Origin: Flavobacteriaceae bacterium
GTDB lineage: Bacteria > Bacteroidota > Bacteroidia > Flavobacteriales > Flavobacteriaceae
Direction of reading: 5' to 3'
DNA length: 6,370 bases
Assembly: GCA_013042825.1 (NCBI GenBank)
Contig: JABDPL010000154.1
Coordinates: 1-6,370 of the forward strand
In this document: positions 1 to 5,702 of the stretch, piece after piece
Layout: each line of letters starts with the position of its first letter
How positions within the stretch are numbered: position 1 is the first letter of the stretch
The notes under the pieces: model-generated
The model's database searches: none
What the model was told of the DNA's origin: nothing
Seen by the model: only the letters and a program-made list of their open reading frames with translations
Made by a program: the position numbers and the translations under genes

Positions 1-360
1 GTCATCAACGACCTCATCGAGAAGAAATTTGCCTTTGATATCGAATTACTCCTTAAATCTGAATTATACCAAAAAGGAAGCGTTGTTAAAATCCCCATTG
101 CCTGGATAGATAGTGAAGCCGCCTCAACAACCACCGATCTGCAACCCTATTTACCTATGCTAAAGTCAATTGTTCGAATGAACCAAAAATATTTTCCTGA
201 TGACAATGACCATAACGCCTTCGCCGGTTTTATCGAATCCCTGGACGAAGAGACATTTCAAAAGATACTGAATGAAATTCCCAAGGAAATTGTAAGCCGT
301 AATCCTGACGAATTTACCAGATATGACGGTGTGCAGGTTACCGATTTTAAAAAAGACTAA
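1..360 (+). CDS. C-terminal part of a family-2 glycosyltransferase (5' end outside window)
   Basis: The frame is open from base 1 to the TAA at 358-360, giving 119 residues of a protein that begins upstream. The first ~55 residues match the tail of polyprenyl-phosphate-type GT2 enzymes: F-A-F-D-I-E-L-L-L, where GT2 proteins of this type have a G/F-x-F-D-x-E-L motif, then V-V-K-I-P-I-A-W-I-D-S, then a serine/threonine-rich turn (A-A-S-T-T-T-D) and P-Y-L-P-M-L. A hydrophilic, acidic tail of about 60 residues follows, with no membrane segment. The catalytic DxD region would lie upstream and cannot be checked. The ATG at 157 is internal to the protein and not a start. The stop lies 17 bases before the next GT2 gene, so the two are probably co-transcribed. 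The role in transferring a sugar from a nucleotide donor, in the cytoplasm or at the inner membrane face, is inferred from family resemblance. Donor and acceptor are unknown. Confidence 0.8.
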   Translation, partial: VINDLIEKKFAFDIELLLKSELYQKGSVVKIPIAWIDSEAASTTTDLQPYLPMLKSIVRMNQKYFPDDNDHNAFAGFIESLDEETFQKILNEIPKEIVSRNPDEFTRYDGVQVTDFKKD

Positions 361-377
361 CGTGTTGGCATACTGAT

Positions 378-1100
378 ATGATAAACAAACTATCGATCGT
401 TATCCCATCTTATAATGAAGGGGCTACAATATATCGTATCCTGGATAAGGTAAAAGCTGTGCGCCTATTAAATGATATTGAAAAGGAGATTCTGATAATA
501 AATGATTGCTCATCCGATAATACAAAAGAATCTATATTAGATTATATCACTCAAAACAAGGATCTTAACATCAAGTATTTCGAGCATGAGTTTAATAAAG
601 GTAAAGGTGCCGCCTTGCGGACCGGGATCGAAAATGCCACCGGGGATTATCTCATAATTCAGGATGCCGACCTTGAATATGACCCGGAAGAATATAATGA
701 TCTCCTGAAACCGGTCCTCAACGGATTTGCAGATGTGGTTTACGGATCGCGATTTATGGGTAGTAATCCACATAGGGTATTGTTCTTCTGGCATTCTATA
801 GGAAATAAATTCCTGACCTTCCTCTCGAATATGTTTACCAATATCAACTTGACCGATATGGAAACCTGTTATAAACTCTTCAGGACCGATATCATTAAGA
901 ATATTAACCTGAGGGAGAACCGCTTCGGCTTTGAACCAGAGGTCACGGCAAAGATCACGAGGATACCCGGTATAAGAATCTACGAAGTTGGGGTTTCCTA
1001 TTACGGGCGCACCTATCATGAAGGAAAAAAGATCGGTTGGAAAGATGGTCTGCGGGCCATTTATTGCATTTTGAAATACGGACTTCTAAGAATCGATTAA
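378..1100 (+). CDS. GT2 glycosyltransferase, DPM1-like (polyprenyl-phosphate sugar synthase type)
   Basis: This is a complete 240-residue soluble GT-A fold enzyme. Visible motifs in order: S-I-V-I-P-S-Y-N-E-G (residues 6-15, nucleotide-binding start of the fold), I-I-N-D-C-S-S-D-N-T (40-49), N-K-G-K-G-A-A-L (73-80), the metal-binding D-A-D (96-98) in Q-D-A-D-L-E-Y-D-P, G-S-R-F (123-126), T-D-M-E-T-C-Y-K-L-F-R (159-169), F-G-F-E-P-E (183-188) and S-Y-Y-G-R-T-Y-H-E-G-K-K-I-G-W-K-D-G (207-224). Together they are characteristic of the dolichyl/undecaprenyl-phosphate mannose or glucose synthase branch of GT2. There are no C-terminal membrane helices, so it should be cytoplasmic or peripheral. The expected reaction is transfer of a hexose from GDP- or UDP-sugar to a polyprenyl phosphate, but the sugar cannot be read from sequence. 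The start at 378 places the IVIPSYNEG strand right at the N-terminus, as usual. It is followed after one base by a membrane GT-C-like gene that could use its product. Confidence 0.93.
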   Translation: MINKLSIVIPSYNEGATIYRILDKVKAVRLLNDIEKEILIINDCSSDNTKESILDYITQNKDLNIKYFEHEFNKGKGAALRTGIENATGDYLIIQDADLEYDPEEYNDLLKPVLNGFADVVYGSRFMGSNPHRVLFFWHSIGNKFLTFLSNMFTNINLTDMETCYKLFRTDIIKNINLRENRFGFEPEVTAKITRIPGIRIYEVGVSYYGRTYHEGKKIGWKDGLRAIYCILKYGLLRID

Positions 1101-1101
1101 C

Positions 1102-2355
1102 ATGTATTCAGTCCGTACCATCCTTGCGATTGCCATAGGCCTGGCAGCTATCCTTTTTATTATTTTGGGTCTTTCCGAATGCATTTTTAACTCTGCCTAT
1201 GTCCCTCCGGATACCTCAACATACATAGAGGCATCAAATATGCTCTTTGCCGATTTCAAACCGCATCCCCTGCGACCAGTCGGTTATGCATTGCTGTTGG
1301 GATTACCGAATCTTTTTATGGATAATGTCGGTGATAGGCAATATATCACCTTCGGAATCCTTCTGAACCTGTTTTGCTGGCTGGCATCCATAGTAATTCT
1401 TTATAAGATTTTTTTAAACTGGTTCAAGACGAAAGTGGCCTTCTGGTTAACCCTATTCTGGGTGTTCAGCCTGGGAACAGTAGCACAAAATTTCCTGGCG
1501 CTAACCGATTCTGTGGCCGTCTTCATGCTGATGCTGCTTTCATTGTATCTGGTCAAATATCAAGGTTCAGGAAAAATGAAATATATGATCATATCGGTCA
1601 GCTTGCTAAACCTTCTGGTTTTGATCAAACCGGGATTCCTATATCTGGCGATACTATCGACGCTGACGTTGGTTGTGTTCCTGATCAAAAAGCAAAAGTT
1701 CCATTCAGGCGTATGGCTGTTGCTTATGTCTGTTACACTGATAGGCGTACAATATGTCATGATGTATAATTCCTATGAAAAGGTAAAGGTTTCTTTTATC
1801 GATAAGGTCACATGGTACAGGTATCTCGGGGCGGAATCTTATGCTAAGGTTTCCCATTTGGAATATCTTGAAGTGCGTGAAACACGCACAGCCGAACTGG
1901 CCGGAAGGTCTTACAAGCAGATTGATGAGTTGTCCTCTGACGATATGAAACACCAGCTCAGGGAGAACCCAACTGCGGTTTTGAGCTCAATGGCCGAAAA
2001 CCTGTTCAGCAATAGCATCGCGGGCTCATACGGAATCCTTGCTGTTCAAAACATTCTCCCTCCGGATAAAACGTTCTACTTAGCTGCTTCAAGGCTGCTC
2101 TTCACCCTATCGCGATTGCAGAATATGGCCTTTGTACTGCTATACCTGGTATCCCTTATTTTAGTTCTCAGGAAAATCAGAAGAGTCGATCCTTCTACCC
2201 TATTTCTGCAACTCCTGGCCTCCTATGTGATCCTGACATCAACCGTTTCATTCAGGCAGGGTGACCGGTTTCACCTGGTCATTTACCCGATTATTTTGAT
2301 TATCTTTCTTTACCTGGTAAAGCATAAAAGCTGGGTTCGGGTCTGGCTGAAATAA
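1102..2355 (+). CDS. Polytopic membrane protein, probable GT-C glycosyltransferase (ArnT/PMT-like)
   Basis: This 417-residue integral membrane protein has roughly ten hydrophobic segments, near residues 8-26, 80-105, 112-128, 133-152, 160-175, 178-196, 203-221, 340-357, 365-382 and 390-406. A hydrophilic loop of about 115 residues spans 225-339. The first periplasmic loop has P-P-D-T-S-T-Y (35-41) followed by R-P-V-G-Y-A-L-L-L (58-66). This is the D-x-x-x-Y...R-P-x-G-Y layout seen in GT-C enzymes of the ArnT/PMT type, where the acidic residue is catalytic. L-T-D-S (134-137) and Q-G-D-R-F-H-L-V-I-Y-P-I (386-397), resembling the late arginine-bearing segment of these families, fit the same idea. 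GT-C enzymes move a sugar from a polyprenyl-phosphate donor to a periplasmic acceptor. The gene begins one base after the DPM1-like GT2 stop, the pairing expected for donor synthesis plus use. The exact family, sugar and acceptor are unknown. Membrane topology is certain, GT-C function is inferred. Confidence 0.8.
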   Translation: MYSVRTILAIAIGLAAILFIILGLSECIFNSAYVPPDTSTYIEASNMLFADFKPHPLRPVGYALLLGLPNLFMDNVGDRQYITFGILLNLFCWLASIVILYKIFLNWFKTKVAFWLTLFWVFSLGTVAQNFLALTDSVAVFMLMLLSLYLVKYQGSGKMKYMIISVSLLNLLVLIKPGFLYLAILSTLTLVVFLIKKQKFHSGVWLLLMSVTLIGVQYVMMYNSYEKVKVSFIDKVTWYRYLGAESYAKVSHLEYLEVRETRTAELAGRSYKQIDELSSDDMKHQLRENPTAVLSSMAENLFSNSIAGSYGILAVQNILPPDKTFYLAASRLLFTLSRLQNMAFVLLYLVSLILVLRKIRRVDPSTLFLQLLASYVILTSTVSFRQGDRFHLVIYPIILIIFLYLVKHKSWVRVWLK

Positions 2356-2389
2356 AAAACATCATGAAATTAAATCAAGACAAACTGCT

Positions 2390-3130
2390 ATGAGAAAAAG
2401 GATTTATCTGATGTTTCTCACTCTTTTAATTGTGGGTTGCAAGAATAATGCAGAGACAACCGAAGCGATGGCCCAGGTTATCAGCAGCGATCAAAATACC
2501 CTTGAGAATGTTTACAGTCCGGATGCAATCAAAATCATTGATAGTAAACCAGTCTTGAATGGCCTTGGAGAAATTTCCGAATATTACAAGAACGAAAATC
2601 CTAACCTAATGCTAGCCGAATCGAGGTTTCGGCTTGGGGCAAATGAAAGCAGAGGGATTTTCTATGAAATCCTTGAGGTAAAGACCTCAAAGTCGGAAAC
2701 CCTTCTACAACTCGTCATCTGGCAAGAAAACGAAGTTAAGGAATTGAAGGTTTGTGAATTCGAGGTTGTAAGTGAGAATTTCAAATCAAATGTGCTTCGC
2801 TCTGAAATTGACAAAAGAAGGGATTTATGGATGAGCTATTGCAATGCTCATGATGTGGAAGCGCTTGTTAATGAGGTGTACAGTGCGAATACCATGTATT
2901 ATAATCATAGACCCCTTGTTCAAGGCCGGGAGGCATTGATAAAGGAATACGGCTATATGAATAGTCCGAATTACAGCCTTGAACTCAACCCGATTATCAT
3001 AGAAGTTGTGAATAAAGAAACTGTCTTTGAGATCGGTCAATGCAAAGGCTCGTACAACGGAAAATATATCCTCGTCTGGAAGAAAGATCCCGATGGCCAA
3101 TGGCGGATCTTTTTTGATTCAAACATCTGA
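2390..3130 (+). CDS. Lipoprotein with two tandem NTF2/SnoaL-like domains
   Basis: This 246-residue predicted lipoprotein has the N-terminus M-R-K-R followed by a hydrophobic stretch and the lipobox I-V-G-C with the lipidated Cys at residue 17, so it should be anchored in the inner or outer membrane facing the periplasm or surface. The mature part looks like two copies of one fold. Residues 40-67 (N-V-Y-S-P-D-A...P-V-L-N-G-L-G-E-I-S-E-Y-Y) line up with 162-188 (E-V-Y-S-A-N-T...P-L-V-Q-G-R-E-A-L-I-K-E-Y). The second copy ends in Y-I-L-V-W-K-K-D-P-D-G-Q-W-R-I-F-F-D (226-243), the terminal strand pattern of SnoaL-like/DUF4440 members of the NTF2-like superfamily. Such domains bind small ligands or act as ketosteroid-isomerase-like enzymes; no activity can be assigned here. 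The gene sits 34 bases after the GT-C gene and 64 before the GyrI-like gene. The ATG at 2390 is chosen because it gives a standard lipoprotein signal. Confidence 0.82.
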   Translation: MRKRIYLMFLTLLIVGCKNNAETTEAMAQVISSDQNTLENVYSPDAIKIIDSKPVLNGLGEISEYYKNENPNLMLAESRFRLGANESRGIFYEILEVKTSKSETLLQLVIWQENEVKELKVCEFEVVSENFKSNVLRSEIDKRRDLWMSYCNAHDVEALVNEVYSANTMYYNHRPLVQGREALIKEYGYMNSPNYSLELNPIIIEVVNKETVFEIGQCKGSYNGKYILVWKKDPDGQWRIFFDSNI

Positions 3131-3194
3131 TGTTCGCAGAAGTGATGCTATCTGAATTCTAACCCTGACGCTAACATCTAAATTAAATTGAATT

Positions 3195-3833
3195 TTGAAA
3201 AAACACGAGTGGAAACGATCTGAAAAGGAGATTTACCTTCCGAAAACAGAACCACAGTTGATAGCAGTTCCCGAATTCAAATTCGTGACCCTGGAGGGCG
3301 AAGGCAATCCGAACAGCCCGTTCTTTTCCGACTATGTAAGCGTTCTTTATTCAATGGCTTATGCCATTAAAATGAACCTTAAGAAAAGTGATCCGAAACC
3401 GGAGGATTATAATGATTATACAGTTTATCCCCTGGAAGGCATATGGGATTTAAAGTCAGGGGCTAAAGGAGGCCCAGGTGGAAGCATCAACAAGGATGAA
3501 CTGGTTTTTAAATTGATGATACGTCAACCAAATTTCTTGGAAGAATCCTTCTTCGATAAAATGCTCGAATTAACCAAAAAAAAGAAACCACATCAATTGT
3601 TGGATAATGTCAGATTTGAAAGGATTAGCGATGGAGTATGCATTCAAATGATGCATATTGGTTCTTATGACGATGAACCGGAGAGCTTTACGAAAATGGA
3701 AGCATTCGCTTCTGAAAACGGCTTTATTAGAGTATCTGAAGACCACAGGGAGATCTATATTTCAGATTTCAGGAAGGTGGCCCCGGAGAAGCTAAAAACA
3801 GTGCTGCGATTCAAGGTAAAACCAAAATCATGA
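3195..3833 (+). CDS. GyrI-like small-molecule-binding protein (COG4832-like), TTG start
   Basis: This is a complete 212-residue cytoplasmic protein with no signal or membrane segment. The sequence follows the stand-alone GyrI-like family: L-Y-like opening E-I-Y-L-P-K (12-17), L-I-A-V-P-E-F-K-F-V-T-L-E-G-E-G-N-P-N (22-40), L-Y-S-M-A-Y-A-I-K-M (51-60), Y-T-V-Y-P-L-E-G-I-W-D-L (75-86), M-H-I-G-S-Y-D-D-E-P (153-162) and a C-terminal H-R-E-I-Y-I-S-D-F-R-K-V-A-P-E-K-L-K-T-V-L-R (184-205). Relatives usually read S-D-P-R near the end, while this one has S-D-F-R. GyrI-like domains (SHS2-type ligand pockets) bind hydrophobic or cationic small molecules, and some are hydrolases or drug sensors; the ligand here is unknown. 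The start is a TTG: an in-frame TGA lies six bases upstream (3189-3191) and no ATG occurs before the conserved N-terminal region. The stop overlaps the next gene by 4 bases (ATGA), so translation is probably coupled. Confidence 0.9.
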   Translation: MKKHEWKRSEKEIYLPKTEPQLIAVPEFKFVTLEGEGNPNSPFFSDYVSVLYSMAYAIKMNLKKSDPKPEDYNDYTVYPLEGIWDLKSGAKGGPGGSINKDELVFKLMIRQPNFLEESFFDKMLELTKKKKPHQLLDNVRFERISDGVCIQMMHIGSYDDEPESFTKMEAFASENGFIRVSEDHREIYISDFRKVAPEKLKTVLRFKVKPKS

Positions 3834-5248
3834 AATCTATTTTTAAGGGCAATACATTTAATATGCTGAGTTGGATTAACATCTGGATGAAGAAAAGTTC
3901 TAAGAAAATTTTAATTCAATGTTTTAATACCCTTCTTTTTTCAATTTCTGTATTGTCATTTGGACAAACCAATAATATATCTCAAACACTCATCGGCTCC
4001 TGGGAAGGCGCATTTATAAAGAACAATTCCTATCAGAAACTTGAAATAGATTTCTATGAAAAGGACGGCGAATTGTTCGGCTTGCAAATCATGGATGAAT
4101 GGCATCCTACTTTCGGCGAATTTAATGTGCCGGTTACGGTCGATTCTACGGGCATAATCAAATTCGGAACAGGCTACGGCATGGCCAATCTGAATCTCGA
4201 CAAGAATAACCTGGAAATTTTCGGGCAGTTAGAAGGTTTTAATCCTTCAATTTATGTTCACTTGAAAAAGATTGCAAGAAAACCAGCCCCGGATTACAAA
4301 GTTGAGGAGATCTCGGTTTCAAATTCAGATATTACTCTTGCCGGACATTTGCATATTCCTAAAGCATTTGAACATAAAACAGCTATTATATTAGTTGGCG
4401 GCAGAGGTTGTTATGCCGATAATACCAAATACAACCTTTACGCCAAATTCCTGAGAGCCTACGGTGTAACTGTCCTGGCCTATCAGAAACGCGGAAACGG
4501 CGACTCTACGGGGGATTGCTCTCGCGCTACAATTGGCGAACTGGCAGGAGATGTAGTTCAGATGAAAGATTACCTCATGAAGCATCCTAATGGTTACAAA
4601 AATGTTGGAGTACTCGGTATTAGTGCAGGTGGCTGGACCATGGTCAGGGCCGGGGAGCAAACAGATTTTGATTTTATGATCAGTATTGTTGGTCCGTCAA
4701 CCTCTGTACGAGATCAGCAATTCCAATCGGCTAAATATGGCGCCGAAATCTATAAATTATCGGATTCAGCCAAAAATAATCTTAAAGAATATACCCGCCT
4801 GATGTTTGAGGCAGAATCCACTCCTGAAGGTTTTGAAAATATGATGGCCATTCTGAACCGTTCAGTAGAAGAAGGCTGGAGAGAAATCCTCGATGATACC
4901 GATATACCTGAAAGCATAGAGGCAATTGAAGATCTCTGGGTAAGGCGCCATGATTTTGATCCTAAAACGGCTCTAAGCAATTATAAGAAGCCATTTTTGG
5001 GGATTTACGGCGACCGGGATTGGATCGTTCCCTACAAAGAGAATATACAATCCCTCAATTCTTATTTTTCTGAACGGCCTGATCTTCTAAATACGGTTGT
5101 AGCATATAATGCCGAGCACGGCATGGAGACAGAATCCAAAGCGGTCGACCTGGGTGACAATCAGTCGTATTGGCACTTTTACAGGATCTCTCCGCATGTC
5201 CGAATTGAGATTATTAAATTTCTGACTAAATATAATTTCATCGATTGA
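3830..5248 (+). CDS. Secreted alpha/beta hydrolase with N-terminal beta-rich domain
   Basis: The frame runs 472 residues from the ATG overlapping the GyrI-like stop. A second ATG at 3887 (Met20) gives M-K-K-S-S-K-K followed by a hydrophobic core and S-F-G-Q near residue 46, a typical Bacteroidota signal peptide. The secreted form therefore probably starts there, and the longer frame is drawn here because of the ATGA overlap. Residues ~52-148 form a strand-rich domain (G-S-W-E-G..., ...I-Y-V-H-L-K-K-I) of lipocalin-like look. Residues ~160-472 are an alpha/beta hydrolase: G-G-R-G (190-193), oxyanion-region R-G-N-G-D-S-T-G (221-228), nucleophile elbow G-I-S-A-G-G with Ser265, a helical lid about 300-375, acid Asp397 in Y-G-D-R-D-W-I-V-P, and His430 in E-H-G-M. 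The Ser-Asp-His triad is complete, so an active esterase/peptidase-like enzyme acting in the periplasm or outside is expected. The substrate is unknown. Confidence 0.92.
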   Translation: MKSIFKGNTFNMLSWINIWMKKSSKKILIQCFNTLLFSISVLSFGQTNNISQTLIGSWEGAFIKNNSYQKLEIDFYEKDGELFGLQIMDEWHPTFGEFNVPVTVDSTGIIKFGTGYGMANLNLDKNNLEIFGQLEGFNPSIYVHLKKIARKPAPDYKVEEISVSNSDITLAGHLHIPKAFEHKTAIILVGGRGCYADNTKYNLYAKFLRAYGVTVLAYQKRGNGDSTGDCSRATIGELAGDVVQMKDYLMKHPNGYKNVGVLGISAGGWTMVRAGEQTDFDFMISIVGPSTSVRDQQFQSAKYGAEIYKLSDSAKNNLKEYTRLMFEAESTPEGFENMMAILNRSVEEGWREILDDTDIPESIEAIEDLWVRRHDFDPKTALSNYKKPFLGIYGDRDWIVPYKENIQSLNSYFSERPDLLNTVVAYNAEHGMETESKAVDLGDNQSYWHFYRISPHVRIEIIKFLTKYNFID

Positions 5249-5282
5249 TCTTCGCGTGCGGGGGTTTACATATCTATTTGCT

Positions 5283-5320
5283 GGTGATTTTTATGATATC
5301 ATCATATCGCGAAAATCATC
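5283..5320. repeat. Inverted repeat (9-bp arms, 20-base loop) downstream of hydrolase gene
   Basis: The arms GGTGATTTT (5283-5291) and AAAATCATC (5312-5320) can pair over nine positions with one G-T wobble. The loop contains a perfect 10-bp palindrome, ATGATATCAT (5293-5302). It lies 35 bases after the hydrolase stop. There is no T run on the 3' side, so it is not a classical intrinsic terminator. It may be an RNA 3'-end-stabilising hairpin or have no function. Confidence 0.35.
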
Positions 5321-5634
5321 CCTGTGGAGACGGTATCCGATCTGGCTTCTTTACAGTAATCCCAGGTTTAGTTATATCAAATTAAAGGCGGTCCTTCGGC
5401 AGATGTTCTAAATTGAGCCGTGTTTTAATGAAACCGGATCTCAACGCGGGAGCGGAAAATTTAAGGATTCTCCCATTATTTATAATTCGCTGGAACAATT
5501 CAATGCTGAAAGCCCCAAAACGCAGGAGCGATAATCAAAGCTTATTCAATGGGATTATTAGAAGATTTGCAGGCGCCATGGATAATTATTCCGTTTGAAA
5601 TAATTATAAAATTCAGCAACTAAAGATTTCCATT

Positions 5635-5659
5635 GATCAAATGTTACAAAAGTTTGATC
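5635..5659. promoter_or_regulatory. Possible operator: 7-bp inverted repeat GATCAAA-N11-TTTGATC
   Basis: GATCAAA (5635-5641) is repeated exactly in inverted orientation as TTTGATC (5653-5659), separated by 11 bases. The left arm also sits in the palindrome TTGATCAA (5633-5640). The dyad ends 10 bases before the promoter -7 box, so a dimeric regulator bound here would cover the -33 region. The position is suggestive, but no regulator is encoded nearby and the arms are short and AT-rich. Confidence 0.35.
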
Positions 5660-5669
5660 CTAAATTACT

Positions 5670-5677
5670 TATATTTG
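5670..5677 (+). promoter_or_regulatory. Bacteroidota-type -7 promoter box TATATTTG
   Basis: TATATTTG is an exact match to the TAnnTTTG -7 element used by the primary sigma factor of Bacteroidota. It lies 25 bases before the ATG at 5703, so transcription would begin about 5683-5685 and leave a leader of about 20 bases. The upstream -33 TTG is not at the usual 17-23 base spacing: the closest TTTG (5653-5656) leaves only 13 bases. The promoter may therefore be weak or activator-dependent. Confidence 0.5.
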
Positions 5678-5702
5678 CCGCTTTAGTCTCAATCGGTTAT
5701 CC

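Larger units (their letters stand above)
5249..5702. other. 454-base intergenic region, no confident gene; possible decayed coding sequence
   Basis: No recognisable gene lies here. On the + strand a frame is open from before 5256 (GTG) to a TAA at 5409-5411 (51 codons). The same frame continues past that stop to a second TAA at 5532-5534 with fairly protein-like content (for example S-P-I-I-Y-N-S-L-E-Q-F-N-A-E-S-P-K-T-Q-E). The frame one base earlier, starting near 5519, then carries A-I-I-K-A-Y-S-M-G-L-L-E-D-L-Q to a TAA at 5621-5623. This could be a gene remnant with one nonsense mutation and one frameshift, or chance. A TTG-started frame at 5413-5598 has no recognisable features and overlaps these. 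The 3' third holds the promoter elements listed separately. No T-rich terminator follows the hydrolase gene. Confidence 0.3.

Noticed and set aside
157..360. A separate 67-residue gene starting at ATG 157
   Set aside because: The frame is open to base 1 and the upstream residues match a GT2 C-terminus, so this Met is internal.
537..1019. 160-codon open frame on the minus strand
   Set aside because: It lies entirely antisense to the well-supported GT2 gene and has no recognisable motifs.
4391..4980. Minus-strand open frames opposite the hydrolase (4391-4660, 4750-4980)
   Set aside because: They are antisense to a gene with a complete catalytic triad, and their composition shows no domain signals.
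5413..5598. TTG-started 61-codon frame in the intergenic region
   Set aside because: It has a weak start, no recognisable motif, and competes with more protein-like residues in the other two + frames; not called as a gene.
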